Made by a program: the position numbers and the translations under genes
Notes under the pieces: generated by a model
What the model saw: only the letters and a program-made list of their open reading frames with translations
Told to the model about the DNA's origin: nothing
The model's database searches: none
Shown: positions 16,016 through 26,700 of the stretch, one piece after another
How positions within the stretch are numbered: the stretch's first letter is position 1
Layout of the letters: every line of letters starts with the position of its first letter
From: Novosphingobium endophyticum
GTDB taxonomy: Bacteria > Pseudomonadota > Alphaproteobacteria > Sphingomonadales > Sphingomonadaceae
Direction: 5' to 3'
Assembly (NCBI RefSeq): GCF_014640675.1
Contig: NZ_BMHK01000006.1
Location: forward strand, 33,472 to 97,471
Length of the DNA: 64,000 bases

Positions 16016-19000
16016 ATGCGCAAGTTTCGGTCGATGATGGCGGTCGCCACTCTCGCCGTCCTGGCAGGATCCCGTCTGGCCACTGCAGCCCCTGCAGAGC
16101 TTCGTCCCTCGGTTGAGGAAAGCTTTCCGATTGGCAATTCCGGCCCCGCCTGTGAAGTGCAGGGCACGTCCATGGGCGATGAGCGGCGGTCCATGTTCGA
16201 CCGCAAGTGGGTCATTCTCTGCACCGACGTCGCGCGCCCGGTCGGAACGGCCTACGCCTTGCGCGACCCTGCCGATGCGGTCCAGCGTATAGCCGCCGCG
16301 CGCGAAGAGGCGCTCGATTGCCCTGAGGCGAATGCCGCCTTCGCGGATGAGGGAATGGCCTGCACCGGCGTGAAGTCAGGTCTTCCCTGGCGCGTCTACA
16401 TGCGCCGCACCGATCGCGGCGACGTGGCGGTGGAGGGGCTCGCCGCCTATGACGACGCCCTGCGCCTGACGGTTCGGTCGCTGGTAGCGGACCGGGTCGT
16501 CGACGGGCCGATTTCGATCGCCAATCTGGGCTCGGGCGATACGCTCAGCCTGGTTCGCGCGCGCGCCGCGAACAGCGATCCGGGCCTGCTGCTGGGTCAG
16601 GGATACCGGGGCAACAGCGCCGGCTCCTTTGCCGAAGCGGCGGAGTTCTTCGCCGCCGCTCCCGCTATTCTCGCCGATACGGCGCAGGACGGCGGCTTTT
16701 CCCGCGAGACCCAGATCCACGAGGCGCTGGTCAACAGGGCACTGCAGCTTTCCAATCTCGGCGCCTTCGCTCAGGCCGAGCGCAATTTCGCCGAAGCGAG
16801 GGACATGGGACTGCGCGATCCGGTCCAGTCACGACTCGCGCGCAATTATGCCGCGATCGACGCGATCAACCGGGGCGAACTCGCAGAGGCGCTGGACATC
16901 CTGGGCCGCGACGTTGCGCCCTTCTTACCGTCCGACAGCACCGACGCGGGCGTCAGCATCGACCGGCAGACCGCGGCCGGCCTCAACGCCGCGGCGGGGA
17001 CCAGCCTGACCGCCCTGCTCGGCCAGCCAACCCGCCTCTCCCCGCAGGACCGCGCCGCCATCATTGACGCCCAGGCCCTGCAATTGCGGGGCACGGCGCT
17101 GCGCCTGCAGGACAAGCCCGACGAGGCGCGGCAGGCCCTTGCCCGGGCCTACGACGACGCCATGAAGGTGCAGGACGGCCGCATCCTTTCGATTGCCCGC
17201 CTGCGCGCGCAGATCATGACCGAACTCGCCCTCGGCTACGAGGCACAGGGCCGTTACGGAGAGGCGGAAAGCAACCTTCGCGGCGCGCTCGAACTCGTCC
17301 GGACCACGTATCCGGACAGCGCATCGGTCAACGTCGTGAGTGCGCGTCTGGCCGGTTTCCTCTCCCGCCGGGGCCAAGGCGCCGAGGCGATGGCGATCTA
17401 CCGCGCCGTCGTGGACGATGTCATGCGCAACCGGGGCGCGCTGGTCGGCATGGAAAACCTCATGCGGCCCTACTTCGACATGCTCGCGGGAGAGGGATCG
17501 CGGGACGAGGCCACCGTCGGCGAGCTGTTCCGGGTGAGCCAGCTCCTCCAGCAGACTGGCGCCGCCGAGACGCTCACCCAGCTTTCGCGCCAGCTCGAAG
17601 GCGGATCGGGCGAGGCCGCCGCGCTGTATCGCCGTTCGCTCGGGATTTCTCGCGAGCTTGAACGCACCCGCATCGAGATCGCGCGGCTGACCGCCGCCAG
17701 CGAAGCCGGAGAGAACGATCCCCGCATCGATGCGCTGCGGGCGCGCCGCGACCAGCTTGCCGACGCGCAAGTCGCCGCGATGGACGCCCTGGCCGCTTAT
17801 CCGAGCTACCGCGCGGTCGCCCACCGCACCGCCTCTCTTCCTGAGTTGCGGTCCTCCCTGCGCTCCGGCGAAGGATACCTGAAGCTCGCGCAAGTCGCCG
17901 GATCGCTCTACGCCGTGTTCATTTCGCCCACCGAAACGCGGGGTTGGAAGGTGGCACTGAGCGCGCAGGAGACGGCCGACGCGGTCGATACCCTTCGCGA
18001 TTCCATCTCGCTTACGATCAACGGGGTCCAGTCCACCTATCCCTTCGACGTCGACACCGCGCTCGCGCTGGACGAAGCGCTGCTCGGCCCGGCTCGCACC
18101 GATGTGGCCTCGCTTTCGCACCTGATCTTCGAGCCGGCGGGAGCGATGCTCAAACTGCCCCTCAACCTGCTGACGGGCGACCGCGAAGGCGTTGCCGCCT
18201 ATCACGCGCGGGTCGAGGCCGGAGGGGACGAGTACGACTTCACCGGCATCGACTGGCTAGGCCGCGACCGCGCGGTGAGCACCGCACTCTCCGCCGCCAG
18301 CTTCCGCGACGCGCGGGCAGCCCCGGCTTCGGCAGCGCCGCGCGATTACCTCGGGCTTGGCAACAACGTGCCGCTCGGGCCAGTCGGTTCCCGGCCCGGC
18401 ATCCGTTCCGGCGAAGAGGTCGCGATTGACGCCGACTGCGTCTGGCCGCTCTCGACCTGGAACCAGCCGATCTCGCCCAGGGAACTGAACGAAGCGGCAA
18501 GCCTGCTGGCCGGCGGCGGGGCCGACCTGATGACCGGGGCCGCCTTCACCGACGAGGCGATCATGGCCCGGCCTGACCTCGGCGCCTTCCGCATCGTCCA
18601 CTTCGCCACGCACGGCCTCGTCACCGCGCCGCGCGTCGGCTGCCCGGTGCGCCCGGCGCTGCTGACCTCGTTCGGCGATGCCCGGTCGGACGGGCTGCTG
18701 TCCTTCGGCGAGATATTCGACCTGCAGCTCGACGCGGACCTCGTGATCCTCTCGGCTTGCGACACGGCCGCGGGAGCCGGTCTGGAAGCAACCCGCGAGG
18801 CCGGGCTTGCCACCGGCGGCGGGCAGGCGCTCGACGGGCTGGTGCGCGCCTTCATCGCGGCGGGCGGGCGGCAGGTCATCGCAAGCCACTGGCCCGCGCC
18901 CGACGATTTCGACGCGACCGAGCGGCTGTTCAATGGCTTCTACAAGGCCAGAGGCGTTTCGATCGGCGAGGCCCTGCGCACTTCGCAGCGCCGGCTGATG

Positions 19001-19084
19001 GACGATCCGCTGACCTCGCACCCCTATTACTGGGCGGGCTTCGCCGTGATCGGTGACGCTACCCGGCCCGTTCCCGCGCAGTGA
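16016..19084 (+). CDS. Secreted TPR-CHAT protease-like protein
   Basis: 1022 residues. A signal peptide is evident (MRKFRSMMAVATLAVLAG, ending near ATAAP). The middle (about 180-520) has alpha-helical repeats of TPR type (EAESNLRGALELVRTTYPDS is one example). A coiled-coil-like helix follows (about 535-590), then the C-terminal CHAT domain. The caspase-type dyad is visible: His866 in HFATHGL and Cys915 in SACDTAAGAG. CHAT proteins are cysteine peptidases related to separase and caspases, usually cutting a partner encoded nearby. Export to the periplasm is unusual for CHAT proteases of defence systems. It is the first gene of the operon, with cyclase and TPS genes behind it; the TpsA exoprotein crosses the same compartment and is a candidate partner (inference). 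Confidence 0.88.
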   Translation: MRKFRSMMAVATLAVLAGSRLATAAPAELRPSVEESFPIGNSGPACEVQGTSMGDERRSMFDRKWVILCTDVARPVGTAYALRDPADAVQRIAAAREEALDCPEANAAFADEGMACTGVKSGLPWRVYMRRTDRGDVAVEGLAAYDDALRLTVRSLVADRVVDGPISIANLGSGDTLSLVRARAANSDPGLLLGQGYRGNSAGSFAEAAEFFAAAPAILADTAQDGGFSRETQIHEALVNRALQLSNLGAFAQAERNFAEARDMGLRDPVQSRLARNYAAIDAINRGELAEALDILGRDVAPFLPSDSTDAGVSIDRQTAAGLNAAAGTSLTALLGQPTRLSPQDRAAIIDAQALQLRGTALRLQDKPDEARQALARAYDDAMKVQDGRILSIARLRAQIMTELALGYEAQGRYGEAESNLRGALELVRTTYPDSASVNVVSARLAGFLSRRGQGAEAMAIYRAVVDDVMRNRGALVGMENLMRPYFDMLAGEGSRDEATVGELFRVSQLLQQTGAAETLTQLSRQLEGGSGEAAALYRRSLGISRELERTRIEIARLTAASEAGENDPRIDALRARRDQLADAQVAAMDALAAYPSYRAVAHRTASLPELRSSLRSGEGYLKLAQVAGSLYAVFISPTETRGWKVALSAQETADAVDTLRDSISLTINGVQSTYPFDVDTALALDEALLGPARTDVASLSHLIFEPAGAMLKLPLNLLTGDREGVAAYHARVEAGGDEYDFTGIDWLGRDRAVSTALSAASFRDARAAPASAAPRDYLGLGNNVPLGPVGSRPGIRSGEEVAIDADCVWPLSTWNQPISPRELNEAASLLAGGGADLMTGAAFTDEAIMARPDLGAFRIVHFATHGLVTAPRVGCPVRPALLTSFGDARSDGLLSFGEIFDLQLDADLVILSACDTAAGAGLEATREAGLATGGGQALDGLVRAFIAAGGRQVIASHWPAPDDFDATERLFNGFYKARGVSIGEALRTSQRRLMDDPLTSHPYYWAGFAVIGDATRPVPAQ

Positions 19085-19097
19085 TCGCGACACGGCC

Positions 19098-21125
19098 ATG
19101 GCAAGCGCTTCGGACATGACGGCACGGCCGGCCCTGATCCGCCAGGGCTGGCGCAAGGTGCGCGCCGCCAGCAAGCGCCAGATGGCGGCGACCGCCCTGC
19201 TCCTGATCCTCGCCCTCATCCTCGCCCGCTTCAGCTGGAACATTCCGGTCGTCGGCGATGCCGAGGATTCGCTCTACGACCTGCGCAGCTTCGTCATGGC
19301 GCCGCAGGTCGAGCAGGATCCGCGCATCCAGATCATCGCCTATACCGACCAGACGCTGATCAACGTGAAGAAGCGCTCCCCGCTCGACCGGGGCCTGCTC
19401 GCGTCCACCCTGCGCACACTCGACGGCATGGGCGCGAAGGCCATCGGCATCGACATCCTGTTCGACCAGCCGCAGGACGAGGACGCCGATCTCATCGAAG
19501 CCCTGCGCGCGATGAAGACGCCGACTTTCGTCGCCTATGCAGACCACGCAACGAACGAAAACGACATCAACTACGAGCAGCAGCAGTATCTGAAGAGCTT
19601 CCTGGCCCGGCTCGAAGGAAGCAATGCCCGGCCAGCGAGCATCCGCCTCAGCAACTACCAGGGTGCCACCCGAGTCTGGCCCTCGATAGTGCCGGGCCTG
19701 CCGCCGCTCCTGGGGCAGGCTATGGTAGCATCAGGGGGCAACGGCGAGGACGAGGCTTTCCCCGACTACACCGGATCGATCCGCTACCGCCTCTCGAACA
19801 GCGATGCGCCGGTCTTCTCCTCGATCCCGATCGACCTTTTCGCCGCGCTCGAAGATCCGGGAATGGCCGCCGCATTCGCCGCGCAGGTTCGCGGCCGCTA
19901 CGTGCTCATCGGCGGACAGATTGTCGACACCGATCAGGTCACCACCAGCCTGACCAGCTACATCGGCACCACTGTCCCCGGGATCGAGGTCCACGCGGCG
20001 ACCATCGCGCAGATGCTCGACGGCGCGCCGAAAACGCCGGTCGCGGCCTGGCAGCGCTGGTCGGTGGCGCTGCTCGTCATCGTCGCCGCCGCGCTGACGG
20101 CCCTGCTCGACGCGCGAACCTGGAAGATCGTCCCCCTTTTCGTCGCACAACTCGCGGTCATCGTCGGCCTGCCGTTCTATCTCGAACACGCGGGCGTGGA
20201 GACGTACGGCACGCCCGCCTTCGGCTGGATCGCGGGCTGGATCCTCGCCTTCATCGCCGTTTCCAGCGCGGTGCGCGCCTCGGGCACGGTGGAGCGCCGC
20301 TTCGCGCAGGACGCGCTCGGCAAATACCTGCCGCGCGACATCGCGCAGGAAATCATCGACAACCCGGAGCGCCTCACGCTCTCGGGCAGCAAGCGCGAAC
20401 TCTATATCCTGTTCAGCGATCTCGAAGGCTTCACCCAGCTTTCGCACCAGCTCGAACCGGAAGTCGTCGCGAGGCTGCTCAACGAATACCTCGACAAGCT
20501 CAGCTCGGTCGTCCTCGAACATGGCGGGATCGTCGACAAGTATGTAGGGGATGCCGTGGTCGCCTTCTGGGGCGCGCCGATCGCGCGGCCCGACGATGCC
20601 GAGAAGGCCGCCAGGGCCGCCTATGCCATGTGGCAGGCCGGCGAGGAATTCCGCCGAAACATCGACCCCGCGCTGCCGCCGATCGGCCGCACCCGCGTCG
20701 GCCAGCATTTCGGCGAGGCGGTGGTCGGCAACTTTGGCGGAGAGCGGCGTATACAGTATACTGCGCTGGGAGATGCGATGAACACGGCCGCCCGCCTCGA
20801 ATCCGCCAACAAGGCCCTGGGCACATCGGTAATCGCCAGCCGCGAATTCGCCGAGCGTTCGGGGCTGGACTGGTGGCGCCCCCTGGGCCGGGTGGTTCTG
20901 AGGGGCCGTGCCAAGCCGGTCGACGTGTTCGAGCCAGCGCCCGATTTCCCCGCCGCCGACCGCGAGGCGCTGAGCGCCGCCGTCGCGCTGATCGACACCG
21001 ACCCCGCTGCCGCCGCCAACCAGATCGAAGCCATCGCCGCCGCCCATCCGGACGACGCGGCGCTGCGCAATCTTCTCGAACGAACCCGCAAACTCGAAGG
21101 GAACCGGGCTTATGTCCTCGCGTAA
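19098..21125 (+). CDS. CHASE2-domain class III adenylate/guanylate cyclase
   Basis: 675 residues from the ATG at 19098, 13 bases after the CHAT stop; an in-frame ATG at 19053 would overlap the CHAT gene. An N-terminal transmembrane helix (about 30-50) is followed by a periplasmic CHASE2 sensor domain with the IIAYTDQ and GAKAIGIDILFDQP signatures. Three membrane segments come next (about 330-405), and then the catalytic domain. Metal-binding Asp residues lie in LFSDLEGFTQ and YVGDAVVAFWGAP, and the purine/transition-state segment YTALGDAMNTAARLE is intact, so it should be active. A Lys in VDKYVGD favours ATP. It senses an extracytoplasmic signal and makes cAMP. The stop overlaps the next gene by 14 bases. 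Confidence 0.92.
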   Translation: MASASDMTARPALIRQGWRKVRAASKRQMAATALLLILALILARFSWNIPVVGDAEDSLYDLRSFVMAPQVEQDPRIQIIAYTDQTLINVKKRSPLDRGLLASTLRTLDGMGAKAIGIDILFDQPQDEDADLIEALRAMKTPTFVAYADHATNENDINYEQQQYLKSFLARLEGSNARPASIRLSNYQGATRVWPSIVPGLPPLLGQAMVASGGNGEDEAFPDYTGSIRYRLSNSDAPVFSSIPIDLFAALEDPGMAAAFAAQVRGRYVLIGGQIVDTDQVTTSLTSYIGTTVPGIEVHAATIAQMLDGAPKTPVAAWQRWSVALLVIVAAALTALLDARTWKIVPLFVAQLAVIVGLPFYLEHAGVETYGTPAFGWIAGWILAFIAVSSAVRASGTVERRFAQDALGKYLPRDIAQEIIDNPERLTLSGSKRELYILFSDLEGFTQLSHQLEPEVVARLLNEYLDKLSSVVLEHGGIVDKYVGDAVVAFWGAPIARPDDAEKAARAAYAMWQAGEEFRRNIDPALPPIGRTRVGQHFGEAVVGNFGGERRIQYTALGDAMNTAARLESANKALGTSVIASREFAERSGLDWWRPLGRVVLRGRAKPVDVFEPAPDFPAADREALSAAVALIDTDPAAAANQIEAIAAAHPDDAALRNLLERTRKLEGNRAYVLA

Positions 21126-21858
21126 GAGCCACCGCTTCGCTCGGGCCGCTTTCGGCGGCCTCGCCACTCTCGCGCTGATGGCGCTGCCGGCCAGCGCCAT
21201 GGCCGGCATCGTCGTCGCTTCCAGCGGCCCTTCGGCAAAGGACTATCCGCCGGGCAAGAAGCTGTCCGACGATGCCAGGATCACGCTCAAGGCCTCGGAC
21301 AGCGTGACCATCCTCGACAAGCGCGGCACCCGCGTGCTGCGCGGCGCCGGAACTTTCACCGTAGGCTCTCCGCGCGGACCGAGCCGCGTCTCGACTTTCG
21401 CCGCGCTCACCACCCAGCGCAGCGCCAGCCGAGTACGCACCGGAGCGGTGCGCGCCGGCGGACCCGAGGGCAAGCCGCTGCGGCCGAACCTCTGGTACGT
21501 CGACGTGACGAGCCCCGGCCCGGTTTGCGTCATCGAACCAGCCGAAGTGCGCGCCTGGCGTCCGGGTGTCGAAGGCGATGCGACCTACAGCGTAAAGCCC
21601 GCGGCGGGCGGCCCCGCGACCACACTCACTTTCGAGAGCGGTTCGATGGTCGCGCCATGGCATGACGGCACGCCGGTCACGGACGGGTCATCCTTCACGA
21701 TTTCGCAGGGCTCCGCCGCACCGGCAGTGACCGTCAGCTTCGCGCTGCTCCCCGAACAGGACTACGCGCCGGAAGACCTTGCCGAGGTGCTTCTGGCGAA
21801 GGGCTGCGAAGGACAGGTCGCGCTGCTGGCGCAGTCGCTGGTCCTGCCGGAAAGCTGA
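21112..21858 (+). CDS. Exported FecR-like protein of the CHAT/TPS operon
   Basis: 248 residues with a clear signal peptide (LATLALMALPASAMAG). The first half (DARITLKASDSVTILDKRGTRVL in part, then GAGTFTVGSP) resembles the beta-rich FecR fold, which in other systems passes a signal in the periplasm. The C-terminal half is also predicted as beta-rich, with a late LAKGCEGQVALLAQSLVL helix. There is no anti-sigma domain or membrane anchor. It overlaps the cyclase gene by 14 bases, so translation is coupled. A role as periplasmic partner of the CHASE2 sensor or the CHAT protein is inference. Confidence 0.6.
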   Translation: MSSRKSHRFARAAFGGLATLALMALPASAMAGIVVASSGPSAKDYPPGKKLSDDARITLKASDSVTILDKRGTRVLRGAGTFTVGSPRGPSRVSTFAALTTQRSASRVRTGAVRAGGPEGKPLRPNLWYVDVTSPGPVCVIEPAEVRAWRPGVEGDATYSVKPAAGGPATTLTFESGSMVAPWHDGTPVTDGSSFTISQGSAAPAVTVSFALLPEQDYAPEDLAEVLLAKGCEGQVALLAQSLVLPES

Positions 21859-21928
21859 TCGCGCCGGCCAGCGCGCCACAAGACAGGTTCAGTGCCGGAC
21901 AAGGGAAGTCCGGCGTGGGGGAATAAGA

Positions 21929-23758
21929 ATGAGGGTAAGTTCGACTGCGGATGGGATAGGGAACAGGGTCCTGCGAAGCAGACCCCGGACGCGCGCGCTC
22001 CTGCTCGCGCCCGCCATCGCGGCGGCCGCGTTCCCGCTGGGCGCGCGGGCGCAATCCGCCCCTTCCACGCCGCCGCCCCAGACCCGTGAGGAACTCCGCC
22101 CCGGCCGCGTGCTCGACCGTCTGCCCGCGCCGCGCCCCCGCGTGGAGATCGACGACCAGATCGAGCGCGGCCCCTGCCCGCTCGCCGATCCCGCCTTCGC
22201 CCAGACCCGCGTCAATTTCTCGCGCGTCGAGTTCGCCCGCCTCGAAGCGGTCGATCCTTCCGTGCTCGACGATACGTGGCGGGACATGGCGGGGCAGGAT
22301 CTGCCCGTTGCGGCCCTGTGCGACGTGCGCGACCGCGCTGCGACGGCCCTGCGCGAGATGGGCTACCTCGCCGCAGTGCAGATCCCGCCGCAGCGCATCG
22401 AAAAGGGCGGCGACGTGCAGATGGACGTGCTCGTCGCCCGCCTCGTCGAGGTGCAGGTGCGCGGCGATGTCGGCGCCAACGAGAAAGCCATCGCGGCACA
22501 CCTCTCGCGCCTGACCGAACAGCCCTGGTTCAACACCCGCGTCGCCGAGCGGCAGTTGCTCCTGCTCGGCGACATGCCGGGCTATCAGGTCCGGCTGACG
22601 CTCAAGCCGGCCAAGGGCGCGCCCGGCGAAGTCGTGGGCGATGTTCTCGTGCGGCGCGAACCCTTCGAACTCGTCGGCGGCATCCAGAACCTCGGCGCGA
22701 AGGCCACGGGGCGCGAGGGCGCATTCGTCCAGGCGACATTCAATGGCGTGACCGGCCTTGCCGACCGCACCACGCTCAGCCTCTACAACACCTTCGATGT
22801 CGAGGAGCAGACCGTGCTTCAGGCCAGCCACGACTTCGCGCTGGGCGCGAGCGGGCTGCGCCTCGGCGGCAGCCTGCTGTGGGGCCGCAGCGAACCTTCC
22901 GGTCCTCTCCCCTTCGAAAGCGAGACGATCGCGGCCGACATCGGCGTCAGCTATCCGCTGGTGCGCAAACGCGATCTTTCGCTCCGCGCTGCCGGCGGCC
23001 TTGAGATTGTCGATCAGGACGTTGATTTCGCGGGAGCGACTTTCACGCGCGACCGCCTCCGCGTCCTCTATGCCCGCCTCGCCGTCGACACGATCGACGC
23101 TGACAGCCTGATCGGCCGTGGCGGCTTCACCACCGGCGAACCGCGCTGGCGGCTGGGGATGCAGGTCGAGGCGAGGCAGGGACTCGACGGGCTCGGTGCC
23201 AGCAACGACTGCTCACCGGTCACCGATTGCCTCGCGCCCAACGTGCCGATCAGCAACCTGCTCGCCGATCCCGGCGGCTTCGTCCTTCGCGCCGAGGCGA
23301 GCGCGGAATTCCGGCCCACGCCGAAAGTGACGCTGGCGGCCGCGCCGCGCGTGCAGTGGTCGCCGGACACGCTGCTGTCCTACGAACAGTTCAGCGTCGG
23401 CAACTACACCGTGGGACGCGGCCTCGATCCCGGCGTGCTGCTGGGCGACAGCGGCGTGGGTTCGTCGTTCGAGCTGCGCTACGGCAACCTCTCACGCGCC
23501 GTCGACAAGGCGCTGGCCGTCCAGCCCTACGCCTTCTTTGACGCGGCATGGGCCTGGCGCCGCGACGGCGGACTGACCGACGATCCGCAAAGCGCCTATA
23601 CCGCCGGCGGCGGCCTGCGAGCGCGCTGGAACAAGAGGCTGGATGCCAACCTCTCGCTTGCCGTTCCATTGAAACGCGTCGGCTTTCAGCAACAGCGCGG
23701 CGATGTCCGCGTTCTCTTCACAATAAGGGCGCGGTTCTGGCCGCGGGATCCGTCATGA
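21929..23758 (+). CDS. TpsB/ShlB-family two-partner secretion transporter
   Basis: 609 residues from the ATG at 21929; the open frame begins at 21779 but the first 50 residues are basic and lie in the preceding gene. There is a signal segment ending GARAQS. A POTRA-type domain follows (about 100-185), with VQIPPQRIEKGGDVQMDVLV and the WFNTRVAERQLLLL helix. The C-terminal part is a 16-strand-type barrel ending RVLFTIRARFWPRDPS. It should secrete the TpsA protein encoded next, whose start codon overlaps its stop by 4 bases (ATGA). It belongs to the Omp85 superfamily, FhaC/ShlB branch. Confidence 0.9.
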   Translation: MRVSSTADGIGNRVLRSRPRTRALLLAPAIAAAAFPLGARAQSAPSTPPPQTREELRPGRVLDRLPAPRPRVEIDDQIERGPCPLADPAFAQTRVNFSRVEFARLEAVDPSVLDDTWRDMAGQDLPVAALCDVRDRAATALREMGYLAAVQIPPQRIEKGGDVQMDVLVARLVEVQVRGDVGANEKAIAAHLSRLTEQPWFNTRVAERQLLLLGDMPGYQVRLTLKPAKGAPGEVVGDVLVRREPFELVGGIQNLGAKATGREGAFVQATFNGVTGLADRTTLSLYNTFDVEEQTVLQASHDFALGASGLRLGGSLLWGRSEPSGPLPFESETIAADIGVSYPLVRKRDLSLRAAGGLEIVDQDVDFAGATFTRDRLRVLYARLAVDTIDADSLIGRGGFTTGEPRWRLGMQVEARQGLDGLGASNDCSPVTDCLAPNVPISNLLADPGGFVLRAEASAEFRPTPKVTLAAAPRVQWSPDTLLSYEQFSVGNYTVGRGLDPGVLLGDSGVGSSFELRYGNLSRAVDKALAVQPYAFFDAAWAWRRDGGLTDDPQSAYTAGGGLRARWNKRLDANLSLAVPLKRVGFQQQRGDVRVLFTIRARFWPRDPS

Positions 23759-26700
23759 CCAAGACTCCCATTCCCGCACGCGGGCGCAAGGCCGCTCTTT
23801 CCGGCGCCAGCCTCTCCGCGCTGATGCTCGCGGTTGCCGCCACCCAGCCGGCCGCCGCCCAGTCGTTCCAGGGGACCGGGAATGTCACCACGGGCTCCGC
23901 GTCGATCATCGACGGGGCCGGTACGACCGATGTCTTCGTCCTCACCAACGAGGTGGTGATCGACTGGACGACGCTCGATTCCAGCGGCACCGGGAACGTC
24001 GTGTTCCAGCCCTCCGGCACGACGGCGACGTTCGCCGAATCGAGCAGCGTCGGCACCGACTACACGGTGCTGAACCGCATCGTTCCGGTCGACGTCAACG
24101 GCGCTGCGACCAACGCGACGATCCAGTTCGACGGCACGGTCAACAGCACCCTGTTCGGCGCGACCGGCGGCAATATCTGGTTCTATTCGCCCAACGGCGT
24201 GATCCTGGGATCGACGGCACGGTTCAACGTCGGCGGGCTGGTGCTGACCACCAACCCGATCGACACGACCGGCGGGCTCTACGGTTCTTCGGGCGAGATC
24301 CGCTTCAACGGTGCGGCGGGATCGCTTGCCCCCGTGACCATACAGAGCGGCGCCCAGATCAACGCGGTGCTCAACCCGCAGGTGCCCGGCAATCCGGCCT
24401 ATGTCGCGCTCGTGGCGCCGCGCATCGAGCAGGCGGGTACGGTGCGCTCGGACGGGTCCATCGCCTATGTCGCCGCCGAAGTGGCCGACATCACGATCAA
24501 CGCCGGCCTGTTCGACATCAATGTCACCACCGGGACGACGGACGGCAACGGCGTGGTCCATACCGGCACGACCGGCGGTTCAGCCTCGACCGGCGCTGCC
24601 GACGTGAAGACGATCTACATGGTCGCGATGGGCAAGAACGACGGCCTCACCATGCTGCTGAATGGCGGCATCGGCTATGACGCCGCCGCGCTGGCTACCG
24701 ACGATGGCAGCGCCGTCGTGCTGTCCGCCGGCCACGGCATCGGCTTCGATGCAGGCGATCCCCTCACCGCCACAGCCAGCATCGCCATCGGCGATGCGCA
24801 GTTCACATCACTGACCACGGCGACGGCCACCGACACGATCACCGTGGCGCCGACTAGCACCACCTCGTTCGAACGCTTCGCCACGCTCGATGCCATCAAT
24901 CGCGTCGAACTCAACGCCGTGAGCGGCGCGCAGATCGTGGCCAACGATACGGCCGGTGTGCCCGCGGACCTGCCCTTCGGCACCGGCTACTCGCTGGACG
25001 TCAGCGCCGGCTATGCCGAGCAAGGCGGAACCATCGCCATCACCGTCGACGGCGGCGCGCTCTCCCTGGCCGGTCACTTGCGCCTGCGCGCGATCGGCGA
25101 TGGAAGCGCCACGGCGGCGCTCTCTCCCGATGGAATCGGCGGTACGATCGCGATCAACCTGCTCGGCGGCTCGATAGACGCCAACGAGCTTCAGATCGAC
25201 GCCAGCGGCTTTGGCCGGAGCAACAGCGTCGGCACCGGGGGCGTCGGCACCGGGGGCAGCATCAGCATCGCCAGCGCCGGCGACCTCGCCATAGCGGGCC
25301 TTACGGCAACCGCAGTGGGTACCGGCGGGGACGGAGACGTCGGCGGAGATGGCAACGGCGGCTCGATACAGCTCACAGCGTCGAACAACGGCACGATCGT
25401 GATGCCCTTTGCCAACCTCGACGCGTCAGGCAACGGCGGTTTCGGCCTCAATCAGGGCGGCAACGGCACCGGCGGCCAGATCGACACGGCCGTGGGCACG
25501 GGCGGTACGATCGGCAGCAGCACCAGCTATTCCGCCTCGACGGGCGGTTTCGGCGGCAGCTCCGATGCGCTTGGCGGCGACGGCACCGGTGGCGGCAACA
25601 CGCTGACCGACGACGGCGGCATTCTGGATTTTACCAATGTTTCCATCAGTTCGATCGGCAGCGGCGCAAGCTCGGATGGCGACGCGGGAGACGGCTTTGG
25701 CGGCACCGCCCATGTCCTCCTTCGCGGCAACGCGCAGAACTGGGACAGCCTCTACGTCGACGCCAGCGCCTTTGGCGGCGAGAGCTTCGGCGGCGGCGCT
25801 TCCGGTTCCGCCACGGCGGACCTGGCAAACGGAGCCAGACTGGACGTGGAAGGGGTCGATCTGGGCATCGCCAACTTCCTCGAACTTCACGCCGACGCCT
25901 GGGTTGCGGTGAACGGCGATGCCGGAAGCTTCGGCCGCGCCGGCAATGCCGTCGTGGACGTTGGCACGGGCGGCTCGCTGACCGCTGGCGGCGACGTGTT
26001 CATAACCGCCAACGCCAGCTTCAACATTGAAGGGCTGGGCAGCGACCCCGACTTCACGCCCGACATGTTCGGCGGCAACGCCGCGCTTGCGATGGACAAC
26101 GGCTCGGTCGCGGTGCCGAGCCTTTCCGTCGAGGCCTTTGCGGTGAGTATGGGCGCGCTGGTCGATGCCGGGTCGGCAACCGGCGGCACCGCGCAAGTCG
26201 CGGTCGGCAATAACAGCAGCCTGATCGTCGACAGCGCGCTCGGCGTGAGCGTGCCATCGGTACCCGGCCTCAACATCGTTGCCAGCGCCACGGGCGCCTA
26301 CGAGACCCAGATCGGTCCCGACTTCCGCACGGTTGTGGACGGTCTTGCCAGCCCCGCGCAGGGCGGCTCCGCCAGTCTCCTGATAGACAGCGGCACCATC
26401 GACGTTGCCGAAGCCATGGTCGTCAAGGCTCAGGGCATCGGCGGGCCATCTGATACCATCGGCGGCGCGGACTCGCTCGGGAATGGCACCGGCGGCACCG
26501 CGCTGGTCGCGGTGAGTGGCGGGACCATGACGCTTGGCGCCACGCTCGACGTGCTGGCCGATGGCATCGGCGGCACGATCAAGGGCGGCGCCACAGGCGG
26601 CGATGGCGTCGGCGGCCTTGCCGCGATCGACGCCTCGGGCGGCGCGCTGTTCGTCAACGGCGCCGGCCTGACGATCTCGGCCAATGGCGAGAGCACCGGT

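Noticed and set aside
16016..19084. CHAT protein as part of a phage-defence (Craspase/gasdermin-like) system
   Set aside because: It has a signal peptide, and no Cas7-11, gasdermin or nuclease gene is nearby. The context is secretion and redox.
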